Below, piece after piece: positions 45,001-54,480 of a stretch of DNA of 64,000 bases (the first letter of the stretch is position 1; every line of letters begins with the position of its first letter). The notes below the pieces were generated by a model. The model did no database searches, was not told the origin of the DNA, and saw only the letters and a program-made list of their open reading frames with translations. Made by a program: the position numbers and the translations under genes. Source of the DNA: Paludibacteraceae bacterium (GTDB lineage: Bacteria; Bacteroidota; Bacteroidia; Bacteroidales; Paludibacteraceae); assembly GCA_017443145.1 (NCBI GenBank), contig JAFSPA010000006.1, positions 248,001-312,000 of the forward strand. Direction: 5' to 3'.

Positions 45001-48000
45001 TTCCCCTTGTGGCATAAATACCGGACGGCCATGTTGTGATAGTGGAAGTTGTTGTTTCCGCGTGTACATTGAATGTACCTCCGGAAACCGTAATCGTGCC
45101 GGCAGAATTGATACCTTGCGCAGTAGTTGTTCCCGCTTTAGCAGTAAATGTTCCTCCTGCTATCGTACTACCGGTAGAAGCGCCACCAATAACGACAGCA
45201 TATGCAGTAGTTGTATTTGTTCTTGCATAGACCTTAACTGTTGAAGTAGATGGAATCGTTATAGCTCCGGTATATGTAGTATTACTATATGCCGTGCATA
45301 TTCCATACGCTGTGGTAGTTCCTTTATTGTTAATAGTATCATTTGTGGCTTCTATGGAACCGCCATTAATCGTTGCTTTTCCATACACATTATAGAGTCC
45401 ATAAGAAGTGTTTGTCCATGCGTGACCGACAATATGTCCATTATTGATGGTAAGTTTGGTCGATGAGTTATATATACCGCAAGCAGTCGTACCTTTATTT
45501 GTATGGCCCTTAATCAATCCATCATTTATTGTAACAACGGAAGACGTACTCTTGTTAATTAAAAGAGCATATGATTTATATTGACTTTCGCTTTCTATCG
45601 TTCCACCATCCATGGTGAATTTACCTCCACTTGCTATCTCCACTCCCGCTGCCGAAACTTTTGAAGCGGAAGAGGAGTTGTAAGTGGACGTATTCTTTCC
45701 ATATATCTTACCATTCTTCAGATGAACTGTACCTGCAGTGATATAAAGGGCATTCCGACGAGCATTGCCGGTTCCAATCATAGAGATCAGACCTTCCTTG
45801 TCAGCGCTACTATCATCAATGGCGAATGTCTTGCCGGAAGCGTTTACATCAATCAGCTTCGTAACGGTTCCTGCAAGCGTGTGGTTATTCAAGTCCAATG
45901 TGCAGTTCTGTGCGTTGGTGTAAGCCAAGGAGGTAGCTATACCCTCTACATCTTGCAGGAGTTTTAAGGTAACTGCACCATCTGCCGCATTGACATCTGA
46001 CCACGCGGTCGCAAAATCAGTATAATATGACGGATCTGCACTACCTACTTTGACACTTGCCACATTGGCGGTAGCAGCAAAGTGTGCATAGTACGTAGCC
46101 GCAGCAGAGACAGGAGGCATAGCGTCGGTCGCATAGTATGTACCGCCACCATTAGCTTCGGTCGTCCATCCGTCAAACGTGTAGGTATATTCAACTGTCG
46201 TTATTTTAGTCGGTGTTTCTCCATTAAACGACGGCGTAGCGTCGATTTCTACTCCTTCATCTGTTTCTAAGGTCGTTTCTCCATCTTCGGACTTCCAAAG
46301 GATAGTAACACCTATTTTTTCCCAATTTGCAGTAATGGTCTTGTCTCCGGTTGAGCCAAGTGCGATCTGCGTGATTGGGTTGCCGCCACATGTCCAGCCG
46401 GTGAAAGCATAGCCCACGCGCGTACCCGGATTAGCAAGAGTAATAGTTGCCGTCTCAATGGTGTATGTCGCCGGGTTACTATTGGTCGCACCGTTCAAAC
46501 CCTCGTAGGTGAGGTTATAGGTAACGGCAGACCAATTGGCTGTAATGGTCTTGTCTCCGGTTGAGCCAAGTGCGATTTGCGTGATGGGGCTGCCACCGCA
46601 AGTCCAGCCGGTGAAGGTGTAACCCGCGCGTGTACCAGGATCAGCGAGAGTAATAGTCGCCGTCTCAATGGTGTATGTCGTCGGGTTACTGTTGGTTGCT
46701 CCGTTCAAGCCCTCGTAAGTGAGGTTATATGTGACTAATGTCCATACCGGATAAAGCGTCAAGGCAGCATTTGCCGTATAAGTTCCACCGAGAGCATAAG
46801 CTTGCGCACCGCCATCAGTCAGGCTCCATCCCGTCTGCGCATAACCGTCGCGAGTGAAGGTACTGCTCGACAAGGTAGCATCTTCGCCACAGGTCTTCGT
46901 TCCCGCAGCCACTGTTCCCGTTCCATACGCGCCCGCGCTATATGTAATAGGATACGTGCGCAGGTCATCAGAGAACTGGGCATACAGGGTCTTCATGTCA
47001 TACTCGATAACAAATTCCGGAGTAATCTTCACGCCACCAACGGGCTTTGTGTACCATCCGGTAAAGTCATTACATCCTTTCTGTGCGTCAGGAGGAACGG
47101 CACCAATCGTAGCACCATGGATAACCTCGATTGAAGGTACTTCGCTCGTACCGCCATTTGTAGCCGCATCCAGCGTAAAGGTATAATGTCTGCGTGCGTA
47201 TTGGTATGTTACCACTGTCGAACCATTAGCAGCGATGGTAACTGTCTGCGCAGCCGGCGATACAAAGCCATCATAGGATTTCACCGCCGGAGTTACGGAT
47301 GTCGCAGTCGTACCGGTAAAGGCCTCTGTCTCAAACGGATCGGTCGGATAAGTTCCGCCTACATTCTGCTGATAGTGCTTTACGGTGTAAGCCGTATTTG
47401 TTTTCGGTGTCCATATTGCAGTATAAGTCACATCCGCATCCGGCATACTGCTTCCCGGTACCGGATCCCAACGATTAAATGTATAACCGGTTTTTGTTAC
47501 AACAGGTATCGTTGTCAAGATTGTACCAAATGCCACACTTGTACTTGGAGTTCCGGTAGCATTCTTCGCCGGCCAGGTGGTAGAACCGATCTTACCGGCT
47601 GTAGAAACCGTACCTCCGGCCAAGTCCCAAGTCAGTGTATGCGAGTTCGCCGTAAACTGGGCATAGTAATCCGCATCAGCATTAATTACCGTGGATGCGG
47701 TCAGTTGCGTGCCGCCAGAAGCAGCCGAAAACCAACCATTGAACGCATAACCATATTTGGTTGCGGTCGGTAATTCTCCAATAGCCGTACCCGGATTCAC
47801 ATAGATATTCTCTGTAGCACACTCACCGCCGTTGGTAGCCGCATCGAAATGTACACGGTATTTGAGGGTAGTGGTTGCAAAATGAGCATAGTAGGTAGCA
47901 CCAGCTGAAGTCACATTCGGCAGTCCATTCTTCTCATATACTTTATCGCCATTGGCAGCCGTCGCCCAACCATCGAAGGTAAAGGAATTAGTGGTCGTGC

Positions 48001-51000
48001 TGGCTTTCGTCGGTTCCGTACTACATATCGGCTGGGTGCCTACTTCCTGGTAAACAGGATCGATGATATTGGCCGAACCGTCCTCTGTTTTAAACGTTAC
48101 CAGATAAGCCTCAGCCACTTTGTAATAATACGGAGGACGATTTGCATCGTCAGAAGCCAACGTCAGCACATGTTTCGGCGAAGGTACATAAGTAGCCAAG
48201 TTCCCATCATGGCTATAATAACCGCCATTGATATGATAAGTTGTTGCATTGCCGGCATCATTCGTAGCATATACGCTACCTGTACCGGATGTTTTGAATT
48301 TACCGCCGGTAACTGTACAAGTCGGAGAGTCTGATGTAACAGGATCAGCAAGGTTGCCGTCTGCATCTAATTTAGCACCTGTCTGAGTAACTGCACCTTT
48401 TACGAAAATGCCATAAGCGGTCGTTGTATGAGCTTGTACATCGAACTCTCCGTCGCTAATGACAGCACTGCCGGCTGATACATAGTTACCGGGATAGTAA
48501 CCGGATTTAGTACTATAATTGACAGCTCTACCCAAAGCCTGAACCAACACGCCATACGCGTCTGTTGTTGTAGTTGCCGACACCTCGAAATGTCCACCAT
48601 TAATCTCCAGATGACCATTATAAGGCACACCCGTTTTATCCGCCGGAGTTAAGCCGGCACATGCTCCATAAGCATTGGTAGGTGCCCTCGCGATAATCGT
48701 CGGGGTACCTTTGATAGTTGTTGTTCCGTGGACCGCATACACACCATATGCTATGCTTTGCGTGGCGTTACACTCGATAGTACCTCCTTCAATGATAGTC
48801 GTTCCGAAAGAGCGCACACCTACCGTATGGCTGCTACTCTTTGTTGTTGTAGAAGTGGCCCGAATCGTACCGCTGGAGATGGTCGCCTTGGATTTTACAC
48901 GGTCGGAAATAATGTTGCCGCTGGAATAAACTATCGCCTCTCCGACTTGGACACCATAACATGTAGTAGTGGTCGTAAGAGCATCTATTTCGCCGCCTTC
49001 AACCTTCAATGTTCCGTAATAGCCATTGGCATTAGCTGTAACGGCCACTCCTATCGCTGTTGTTGTCTTGGCGCGTGCCTCGATTTTTCCATCGGTAATC
49101 GTTGTGGTACCGCCTGCGACAACCATACCATAAGCTGTTGTTGCTTGTGTCGTTTCTGCATGAATGGTACCGCCTTTGATTTTCACTGTGGCATTAGCAC
49201 TCGTTGATCCCGCTATATCCACACCATACGCAGCGTACTTGGAATAGGCTTCTATCGTACCATCATTCATCGTAAAACTCATACCGGCTGCGACACCTAC
49301 GCCACTGACCATGCCGGCATTCGATGTACTTGTGTATGCGAAATTATCTTCTGCATAGATCTTGCCGGCATTCAGTACCAATGTTCCATTGGTAAGGTAT
49401 ACTCCATACCAACGTTTGGTTTGGGTCGTGGTATTCGGTGCGGCAATCAAGCGGAACTCACCATTTGCACCTTCACTACTATCGGTAATGGTAAAGGTAG
49501 TTCCTGCAGCATTGATATTGAACATCTTTATGGCCGATGTTCCGGCACCGACAACCGTCAACGTCAATTTGTTGCCATTCAAATCCAACGTACATGTCTT
49601 GTTTGCCGCCGTATAAGACATAGCTGCGGTTCGTGCAGATATATCTCGTAAGATAGTGATTGTCGGTGAAGTTCGTAATACGGAATTAGCAAATTTAAAC
49701 GCATCTTCAATGAAATAATACGAACGATCCTCTATTCCATCTACTACACGGATATATGGCTCTGCTAATACCCATTCACCATCTACATACTCATAATAAA
49801 CAGGCACATTGGTCTCATCCAAGGTATATGCGAAGGGCTTTTGGAAGTTGACACTCATCCACGCATTGTTGTACCATATGAATGTATCCGGCGCGATGAT
49901 ATAGGCCTTCTCTGCCTCCGCATATTTATCCGCGGCATGCCAGTTACAGCCCTCGAAACAGATGTAATACTTAGTAGGATCTTCTGCCTCATGGTATGCG
50001 GGGTCATTATTATTCGGCTCCAAGGCAATAAACTGCCCATCCACCAGGGCTTTCTTCACCCCACCGATCTCATATAAGCAGTTCACATCGGTACTGCCTA
50101 ATTCTCCCCATGTACAGCTCGTTTTGGTGTAGAGCGTATTGTTTGAACTGCTGTACAGACCTTCCGTTGCGGTAGGCATAAACTGATGCCAATCGCTATT
50201 TAGCGTCCAGTTATAGAACCAACTGGCTTGGTCTCCTTGGCCATGCCACCAATAATGACCGTCCTCATTACATTCTGCCGTCACATTAAACCATTTCTGG
50301 CGCAACTCCAGACCGGTTTTATCCCATGAGTAGACAGCATCCGTAGGTGTGTTGGTACCATCCGTTCCGCTGACCGCTCCACTACTAATATAGGTAAAAT
50401 CATAGGTGTGATCTGCCTTATTGGCAGTTGCAGCCGCTTGAGTAAACCACCTACCATTGATATTATGGAATGTGGTTGATGCAAAAGATTTTGTATAAGA
50501 GCCATCCTCATTATGCAGGTTAGCCGATGCAACCGCCACATTCTCATTATCAGAGACACCCGTACACATTACTACATTGCCTGATGAAGGTAAGGTGCTA
50601 AACGTGATCGATCCGCCACCATTACCCATCACATCGGCGCCACTTGTTGTTGAATATAATTTACCTGTTACATTAAGCGTCCCGTCCACTATCAATTTGG
50701 CATCGTCTAAGCCTACATTGGACGTTCCGGTTCCTCTATCTTTGTGGATCGAGAGGATTGTCATGGAGTAGAAATACTTCTTATAACAGTACATTCCCCA
50801 TTGGTCTTTATCAAACAGATATACATTGTTCGATAAGGTAAGCGATGCATCTGCTTTTACTTCCACTACTGCTCCGGCTTGCATTACCATCGGCTTGGAA
50901 ATCGTAGTAGTACAATTCGTCAAAATGATATGCATACTACTGGAAAGAGGAAGATTATATTCACTTGAATTGACCGTAGTAATATCCACATCCACATTCA

Positions 51001-52885
51001 AAGCATTCAGTTGCGTCGTCCCAGACATCTCATAGCACACCAAATCTGTCGTTGGGTCATACCACTTGCGAACAAGCGATTTCGAATCCTTGAGTAAAAA
51101 CAAAGTGTTCTCTTTACCAATAATCGCAAACTTACCAGCATTGGTACTTTCGTTACCATACACATTGGTATAGTTACTCAGCGTAGAACCATACTTATAG
51201 GTTGTCGGAACTTCTACATTCTGCACAGTATAACTCTGAAATGGGAAGAATTTCCATGAACTCCTGTTGTTCCATATTGTCAAACAGGCCGAACCTCCTC
51301 GCCAATCGCCCACGGCGAAATCTTCCCATACTACAGCACCGGAATTAGCGGTAATGGTTCCTACTTCCAGCGTGTTGTTTCCTTGGTCCATATCTTGACC
51401 TTTGACGAATCCCCACGCGTAGAGTACCGCTTTATTATTCAATTCTATATGACCTCCCTTGGACATATCTATTACACCGCATGCTCCGGTCGGATAAGCA
51501 GAAGGTTTTCCACCACCTGCGGACATAATCTGGCCACCAACACAGATTTCTCCATTACATACCACATTGGCACCATCTGTGAACGTTAATGTGCGGTTAG
51601 CAGAAAGTGCAACTGCTGTCGTAACGACAGCGGGAGTTGTTTGTACCGTCTCTGATGTAGAATAAGGTATCAGCAAGGATACTCCGCTCGAGATGGTATA
51701 GTTACCCGGAGGCAATACACCGTCACGGGTACAGACTATCGTCTTGTTGCTACCATCGACTGCAGCCGTGTTAGCTGCATTCAAGTCGGTATAATAAGTA
51801 GACCCCACCTTAAACTGGGCTTTCTGATCATCCGAATAATTGCTATACGTGAAACTTGCATACACCGTTGTTTCTTGATCAAAGTACGCATTGAAGGGAT
51901 TATCATAACTGATGAAGTTCTTTTTCTTGCCATCCTTGGTATACCAACCGGTAAAGACGTAACCGGTAGCTGGAGTAGCCGTCAGAGTCGTCTCTAAATA
52001 ATACAAGTCTCCGGTATTAACGACAACATCAGATGTCGAAACGGTAGTTCCGCCTACGGTGTACGAACCTTTCGGATTATCAGAGTCATCCAATTCAACC
52101 GCTTTAAAAGTCATATTCAAATGCGTCACTACTTCTTCCCAACGCCCCTCAACCGTCATAGCTGCTCTGGGCGAGAACGTGTAGCCATCCGCACTCGTAC
52201 TCAACAAAGTCGATCCGTTATACCATCCTATGAAATTCGCCACACGAGCTGTAGCCTTTAGTGTAATCTTATCCGACGCATACGAGGTCTCATTCGTGTT
52301 GGCCGAAGAAGACGTCATCGTAATCGTTTTGGAATATTCCACAAACTCTTTACTACTAATCGTATAGTTCTCATACTCTGCAGTATAAGCACCGAAGTTT
52401 TCCGGTTTCTTAAACGTGATGGTATAAGGAGTGTCTCCTTCGAAAGTGGCCGTAGCATCACCTGATGTGGTGCCATCATCCGAAGAGGAGTGGTTTACAC
52501 CAAACGTAGTGGCAGCACTCGTGAGCGAGCCGCTCGAATTGATATTTGAACCCTCCGTCCAGGTTTTGAACTTATAGCCACGCGCTGCTTTTGCCCATGC
52601 GTACCATGTATATTCTCCCCCAGAAGAACTCTTCGCATGCTTTTCAGGGGTTACTTGATCGGTATAATCCGACATATCTCCTTCGGAATTATCACCGGCA
52701 GCATATACCAATCCCTGAGCGGTATTACCACTCTTAGCCGTGAATTGGGAATAATAGCTATATCCCCACGCATTTCCGATGCCGAGGGAGATAAACAGAA
52801 CAATGAGTGCCACACGCAGGGTTGTGCGGTTTAGGTTGATGCGATTAGCACTCGTTTTCAATGTTTGAACTAAATTTGTTCTCAT
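42062..52885 (-). CDS. Giant surface adhesin with InlB-type repeats and two beta-helix blocks
   Basis: 3607 residues, the longest gene here. A signal peptide region (VALIVLFISLGIGNAWG) follows a charged N-terminus. Residues to about 1070 mix InlB B-repeats (Flg_new/Listeria-Bacteroides type) with a lectin-like or autotransporter-like part. A beta-helix block at about 1070-1590 has many copies of a T-I/V-x-G-G-T-x-x-A...T-T-T-A-Y-G-V rung; InlB B-repeats follow at about 1595-2225 (GYTFTGWTCGG pattern). A second beta-helix block (about 2310-2830) and more InlB repeats (to about 2990) repeat the order. The C-terminal 600 residues end in KIIYNDKVYIIYQGRVYDMT, a form of the short C-terminal motif. 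Likely a fibrillar adhesin exported across the outer membrane. Confidence 0.82.
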   Translation of the reverse strand: MRTNLVQTLKTSANRINLNRTTLRVALIVLFISLGIGNAWGYSYYSQFTAKSGNTAQGLVYAAGDNSEGDMSDYTDQVTPEKHAKSSSGGEYTWYAWAKAARGYKFKTWTEGSNINSSGSLTSAATTFGVNHSSSDDGTTSGDATATFEGDTPYTITFKKPENFGAYTAEYENYTISSKEFVEYSKTITMTSSSANTNETSYASDKITLKATARVANFIGWYNGSTLLSTSADGYTFSPRAAMTVEGRWEEVVTHLNMTFKAVELDDSDNPKGSYTVGGTTVSTSDVVVNTGDLYYLETTLTATPATGYVFTGWYTKDGKKKNFISYDNPFNAYFDQETTVYASFTYSNYSDDQKAQFKVGSTYYTDLNAANTAAVDGSNKTIVCTRDGVLPPGNYTISSGVSLLIPYSTSETVQTTPAVVTTAVALSANRTLTFTDGANVVCNGEICVGGQIMSAGGGKPSAYPTGACGVIDMSKGGHIELNNKAVLYAWGFVKGQDMDQGNNTLEVGTITANSGAVVWEDFAVGDWRGGSACLTIWNNRSSWKFFPFQSYTVQNVEVPTTYKYGSTLSNYTNVYGNESTNAGKFAIIGKENTLFLLKDSKSLVRKWYDPTTDLVCYEMSGTTQLNALNVDVDITTVNSSEYNLPLSSSMHIILTNCTTTISKPMVMQAGAVVEVKADASLTLSNNVYLFDKDQWGMYCYKKYFYSMTILSIHKDRGTGTSNVGLDDAKLIVDGTLNVTGKLYSTTSGADVMGNGGGSITFSTLPSSGNVVMCTGVSDNENVAVASANLHNEDGSYTKSFASTTFHNINGRWFTQAAATANKADHTYDFTYISSGAVSGTDGTNTPTDAVYSWDKTGLELRQKWFNVTAECNEDGHYWWHGQGDQASWFYNWTLNSDWHQFMPTATEGLYSSSNNTLYTKTSCTWGELGSTDVNCLYEIGGVKKALVDGQFIALEPNNNDPAYHEAEDPTKYYICFEGCNWHAADKYAEAEKAYIIAPDTFIWYNNAWMSVNFQKPFAYTLDETNVPVYYEYVDGEWVLAEPYIRVVDGIEDRSYYFIEDAFKFANSVLRTSPTITILRDISARTAAMSYTAANKTCTLDLNGNKLTLTVVGAGTSAIKMFNINAAGTTFTITDSSEGANGEFRLIAAPNTTTQTKRWYGVYLTNGTLVLNAGKIYAEDNFAYTSTSNAGMVSGVGVAAGMSFTMNDGTIEAYSKYAAYGVDIAGSTSANATVKIKGGTIHAETTQATTAYGMVVAGGTTTITDGKIEARAKTTTAIGVAVTANANGYYGTLKVEGGEIDALTTTTTCYGVQVGEAIVYSSGNIISDRVKSKATISSGTIRATSTTTKSSSHTVGVRSFGTTIIEGGTIECNATQSIAYGVYAVHGTTTIKGTPTIIARAPTNAYGACAGLTPADKTGVPYNGHLEINGGHFEVSATTTTDAYGVLVQALGRAVNYSTKSGYYPGNYVSAGSAVISDGEFDVQAHTTTAYGIFVKGAVTQTGAKLDADGNLADPVTSDSPTCTVTGGKFKTSGTGSVYATNDAGNATTYHINGGYYSHDGNLATYVPSPKHVLTLASDDANRPPYYYKVAEAYLVTFKTEDGSANIIDPVYQEVGTQPICSTEPTKASTTTNSFTFDGWATAANGDKVYEKNGLPNVTSAGATYYAHFATTTLKYRVHFDAATNGGECATENIYVNPGTAIGELPTATKYGYAFNGWFSAASGGTQLTASTVINADADYYAQFTANSHTLTWDLAGGTVSTAGKIGSTTWPAKNATGTPSTSVAFGTILTTIPVVTKTGYTFNRWDPVPGSSMPDADVTYTAIWTPKTNTAYTVKHYQQNVGGTYPTDPFETEAFTGTTATSVTPAVKSYDGFVSPAAQTVTIAANGSTVVTYQYARRHYTFTLDAATNGGTSEVPSIEVIHGATIGAVPPDAQKGCNDFTGWYTKPVGGVKITPEFVIEYDMKTLYAQFSDDLRTYPITYSAGAYGTGTVAAGTKTCGEDATLSSSTFTRDGYAQTGWSLTDGGAQAYALGGTYTANAALTLYPVWTLVTYNLTYEGLNGATNSNPTTYTIETATITLADPGTRAGYTFTGWTCGGSPITQIALGSTGDKTITANWSAVTYNLTYEGLNGATNSNPATYTIETATITLANPGTRVGYAFTGWTCGGNPITQIALGSTGDKTITANWEKIGVTILWKSEDGETTLETDEGVEIDATPSFNGETPTKITTVEYTYTFDGWTTEANGGGTYYATDAMPPVSAAATYYAHFAATANVASVKVGSADPSYYTDFATAWSDVNAADGAVTLKLLQDVEGIATSLAYTNAQNCTLDLNNHTLAGTVTKLIDVNASGKTFAIDDSSADKEGLISMIGTGNARRNALYITAGTVHLKNGKIYGKNTSTYNSSSASKVSAAGVEIASGGKFTMDGGTIESESQYKSYALLINKSTSSVVTINDGLIKGHTNKGTTACGIYNSSTKLTINNGHIVGHAWTNTSYGLYNVYGKATINGGSIEATNDTINNKGTTTAYGICTAYSNTTYTGAITIPSTSTVKVYARTNTTTAYAVVIGGASTGSTIAGGTFTAKAGTTTAQGINSAGTITVSGGTFNVHAETTTSTITTWPSGIYATRGTVTVNGNPTFNVTSGASRAYGVFAYGTVGKNGKAKYSGTININGGTFNVTTTATTAYGAYAGLFSRTVNLVLPENATDTIAGTHRMPGIIEITDGTFNVTATNTAYGIVVAAQNSETIGDVTTDRIPTVTVAGGKFNITGTSKTYAVNTSATNTALDVKGGWYNINTNLANYTAPIKSCNYHVLPLTGEDPYKYEVAEAYKVTWDATTNGGSCATPYTVVKKGATIGTLPVATKDNYSFDGWFTTYTTGGTEYTASTIITFALTAYARFTPNTYNITYKDQGDVTFTGNNIASLPATHTYGTATALVDGTKENYTFDGWFTNPECTGSAVTSLGATAYTSDITLYAKWTEAGQTYYYIDPATGSQTSVFSSSTPANPGDYDDEDYTYTFDSWTDNKNGSYTAAYIVKAERFYGNFLDVVEWTDDYLIVNANGLSLPTDKTNWTITKGSDSYTKANRATDRTLQIARHDTHTADDYIVLKVSGANDGVWSRQKYIVPHIYSAENAVLSDTKSYSIVYVNSGTLTVSSNTTVNAIYVAPSAELVVNSGVTLKVDSLMLRTTPWEAAILDNQGTITAGKAYYTRKIADNSKYYQFAIPLVSNVKNVRLSNGAKIAYTTSWMLKSYSEKSRANNGPVNTESQSNWILLSTEEGDEENGKVGGVIAASRGYEMFVTTKYYQEYYFPVTLPASPTTQVGVAYTEPTGKTEQWIAANSGWNALCSPLLGKYVQNFGSNPEDGLKVSELQTDGSYWQHIPETIYPAVPFYYQASKAGTLDFKGSRMVLSAPRRAWNASIPTQWMQLTIENTNGDKLDETNIFVHPEKFVMDYESGYDVAKQSLEGGKALLYSELPCGKLAFAAVPDSLAETRIPLTVYAATEGEYIFSMMENDYLGRLQYVLLHDTQTGLVTDLLESDFAANLTQGTNAGRFYLQCVFAADAPEVTTGVNHIKSEKDKAQKIIYNDKVYIIYQGRVYDMTGRQCELK
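46321..46740. repeat. Tandem duplication of a 210-bp InlB-repeat segment inside the adhesin gene
   Basis: Two neighbouring copies of about 210 bp (70 codons) are nearly identical; both encode LTYEGLNGATNSNP...GSTGDKTITANW. The start of each is marked by GTAATGGTCTTGTCTCCGG near 46332 and 46542. Confidence 0.85.
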
Positions 52886-52908
52886 ATCTTTTTGTATCTT
52901 AAAATTTC
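52883..52908 (-). promoter_or_regulatory. Conserved leader element, copy A (before the adhesin ATG)
   Basis: On the minus strand GAAATTTTAAGATACAAAA runs on with AGATATG, where the final ATG is the adhesin start codon. Almost the same sequence is found at 54580, 55553 and 56617. Confidence 0.75.
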
Positions 52909-52931
52909 GTGATATTGTATATTATGGATTG

Positions 52932-54434
52932 TTATTTGATTTCGCTAATTATTTCCCAATGGCCGCCTTTGGACGCTCCAAAGTATTTTACCATGTCTGA
53001 CATTACCGCTAATTCACGTTTCAGTATGTCAAAACTAAGTCCCATAGCCTTAGCCATTGCCTTTTTGGATAGTTGTGGATTTTCACCGACAAAAGCAAGT
53101 ATTCTTTTTTGTCTTTCTGTTAATTTTTGGAGTGCATTTTGGGGTGCATTTTGGGGTGCATTTTGGGGCTCCGTATCCTTAAACGCCTGATGTATGGGGA
53201 GCGTTGCCATGAAATGCATGTTGTGATCGTCCGTCTCAAAGAGCGGGTCAGGACTGCCGTTCTTGCGCATCTCGCGATAGATCTTTGGGAAGCCGGTGTT
53301 GCGTCCTTCAGTCAAGTCCAGTTCTTTGAGGAAATCGCCTACGCGTCGGTTGCGGTAGTTGCGGCAGATGACATGCTCTTGCTGCAAGTCGGCATTGGTG
53401 ATGGGAGGTACAGGGCCTTCGATATTATAGACCGTGATGCGGTCGGGATAGATGTTTATCTCTATCGGGTTGCGGTCATCCCATGATTTGTGATAGACGG
53501 CATTGGAAACGACTTCCTCTAACGCTTCATACGGATAGTTGTAAGCCCGCAGCGCTTTTGCCTCGCCCGGCACTTTCTGCACTTTCTCAATGATGACTTG
53601 CGATTTCAGATAGTTAAGTGCTTCTTCCAATTGCTTATGAATCGGTCCGTGCAGGATCTTCTCCTCAAACACATCACTTGGGTTGTCGCCAAAGCGGACA
53701 ATCTCAATGCGTGCACCAGGGATAAAGCGTTCAGGGTCTTTGCAGAAAAAGAGCAGACCGACATTCTTCGGGCGTAAGTATTCAGACGAGCCACCTACTA
53801 TCTGCATATCCCATGCCAATTGCTCCATCGGCATTTTGATGATTTCTTCCTCTGTGAGCGAACTGCCGATTGATTGAAGGAAATCTTCGATGAGCAGTTT
53901 ACTAAAGTCACTAAGCGATGCTTCGTGACAGATACGGTCGTCAAAGGGCACACGATTGGTGAGGGCAATCAACCGCCGTTCGTCTTCCGCATCCGCGATG
54001 CATGTGACTGAGCCTTTGCGCACATAATAGCGGCGTCCTTGCTTGAGTGCGTCTTTGCCCAGACCGGTTGGCGCCTTATATGGGCGAACGTCACCACCCG
54101 GAACCCAAATGATGAGGATATGCTGACCTTCATACACGACTGGTTCGACTATATAATTGACGGATGGTTGCACCAGTTCGCCAAGTTGTACCATCTGTTT
54201 CTGGATGCCGTCAATGGACGCTGGATCAATGCCTTTTGGAGGCAAGATAGGGCGGCCGTCTTTTTCAGCCACTCCGACGATGATGTAGCCACCGCCCCAG
54301 TTGTGGATGTCATTGGCGAAAGCACACATGGAGTGCATCACGTCCTCGGGATTCCAACCTTGTTTGAAATCCAGACGCTCCCACTCCACTACGGAGCCAT
54401 TCAGCAATTGATGTATGTTCAGCGGCAGTGCCAT
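52932..54434 (-). CDS. AlbA_2 / HATPase-type ATP-binding regulator (Schlafen-like)
   Basis: 500 residues. An N-terminal AlbA_2 domain (WERLDFKQGWNPEDVMHSMCAFANDIHNWGGGYIIVGV) is followed by a linker region and a GHKL-type ATPase part at about 300-400 (LEEVVSNAVYHKSW, with the Asn of the N box; ITVYNIEGPVPP). Then comes a (P-Q-N-A)x3 linker and a C-terminal winged helix (LTERQKRILAFVGENPQLSKKAMAKAMGLSF). This is the family often annotated as putative transcriptional regulators or RecG-like ATP-binding proteins; target unknown. The linker is encoded by three 12-bp direct repeats. It stands between the adhesin and the RhuM-PLD gene. Confidence 0.85.
   Translation of the reverse strand: MALPLNIHQLLNGSVVEWERLDFKQGWNPEDVMHSMCAFANDIHNWGGGYIIVGVAEKDGRPILPPKGIDPASIDGIQKQMVQLGELVQPSVNYIVEPVVYEGQHILIIWVPGGDVRPYKAPTGLGKDALKQGRRYYVRKGSVTCIADAEDERRLIALTNRVPFDDRICHEASLSDFSKLLIEDFLQSIGSSLTEEEIIKMPMEQLAWDMQIVGGSSEYLRPKNVGLLFFCKDPERFIPGARIEIVRFGDNPSDVFEEKILHGPIHKQLEEALNYLKSQVIIEKVQKVPGEAKALRAYNYPYEALEEVVSNAVYHKSWDDRNPIEINIYPDRITVYNIEGPVPPITNADLQQEHVICRNYRNRRVGDFLKELDLTEGRNTGFPKIYREMRKNGSPDPLFETDDHNMHFMATLPIHQAFKDTEPQNAPQNAPQNALQKLTERQKRILAFVGENPQLSKKAMAKAMGLSFDILKRELAVMSDMVKYFGASKGGHWEIISEIK
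53133..53168. repeat. In-frame 12-bp tandem array (3 units) in the AlbA gene
   Basis: Three copies of TGCATTTTGGGG, encoding Q-N-A-P on the minus strand. Copy changes would lengthen or shorten the linker by four residues without a frame shift. Confidence 0.92.
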
Positions 54435-54480
54435 GTTTTAATCGTATTCTATACCAATTACTCGATTTTATAACAATGTT

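Noticed and set aside
44500..49700. Possible tandem genes or pseudogenes from the repeated beta-helix segments
   Set aside because: The frame is open over the whole adhesin with no stops; repeats are protein modules.
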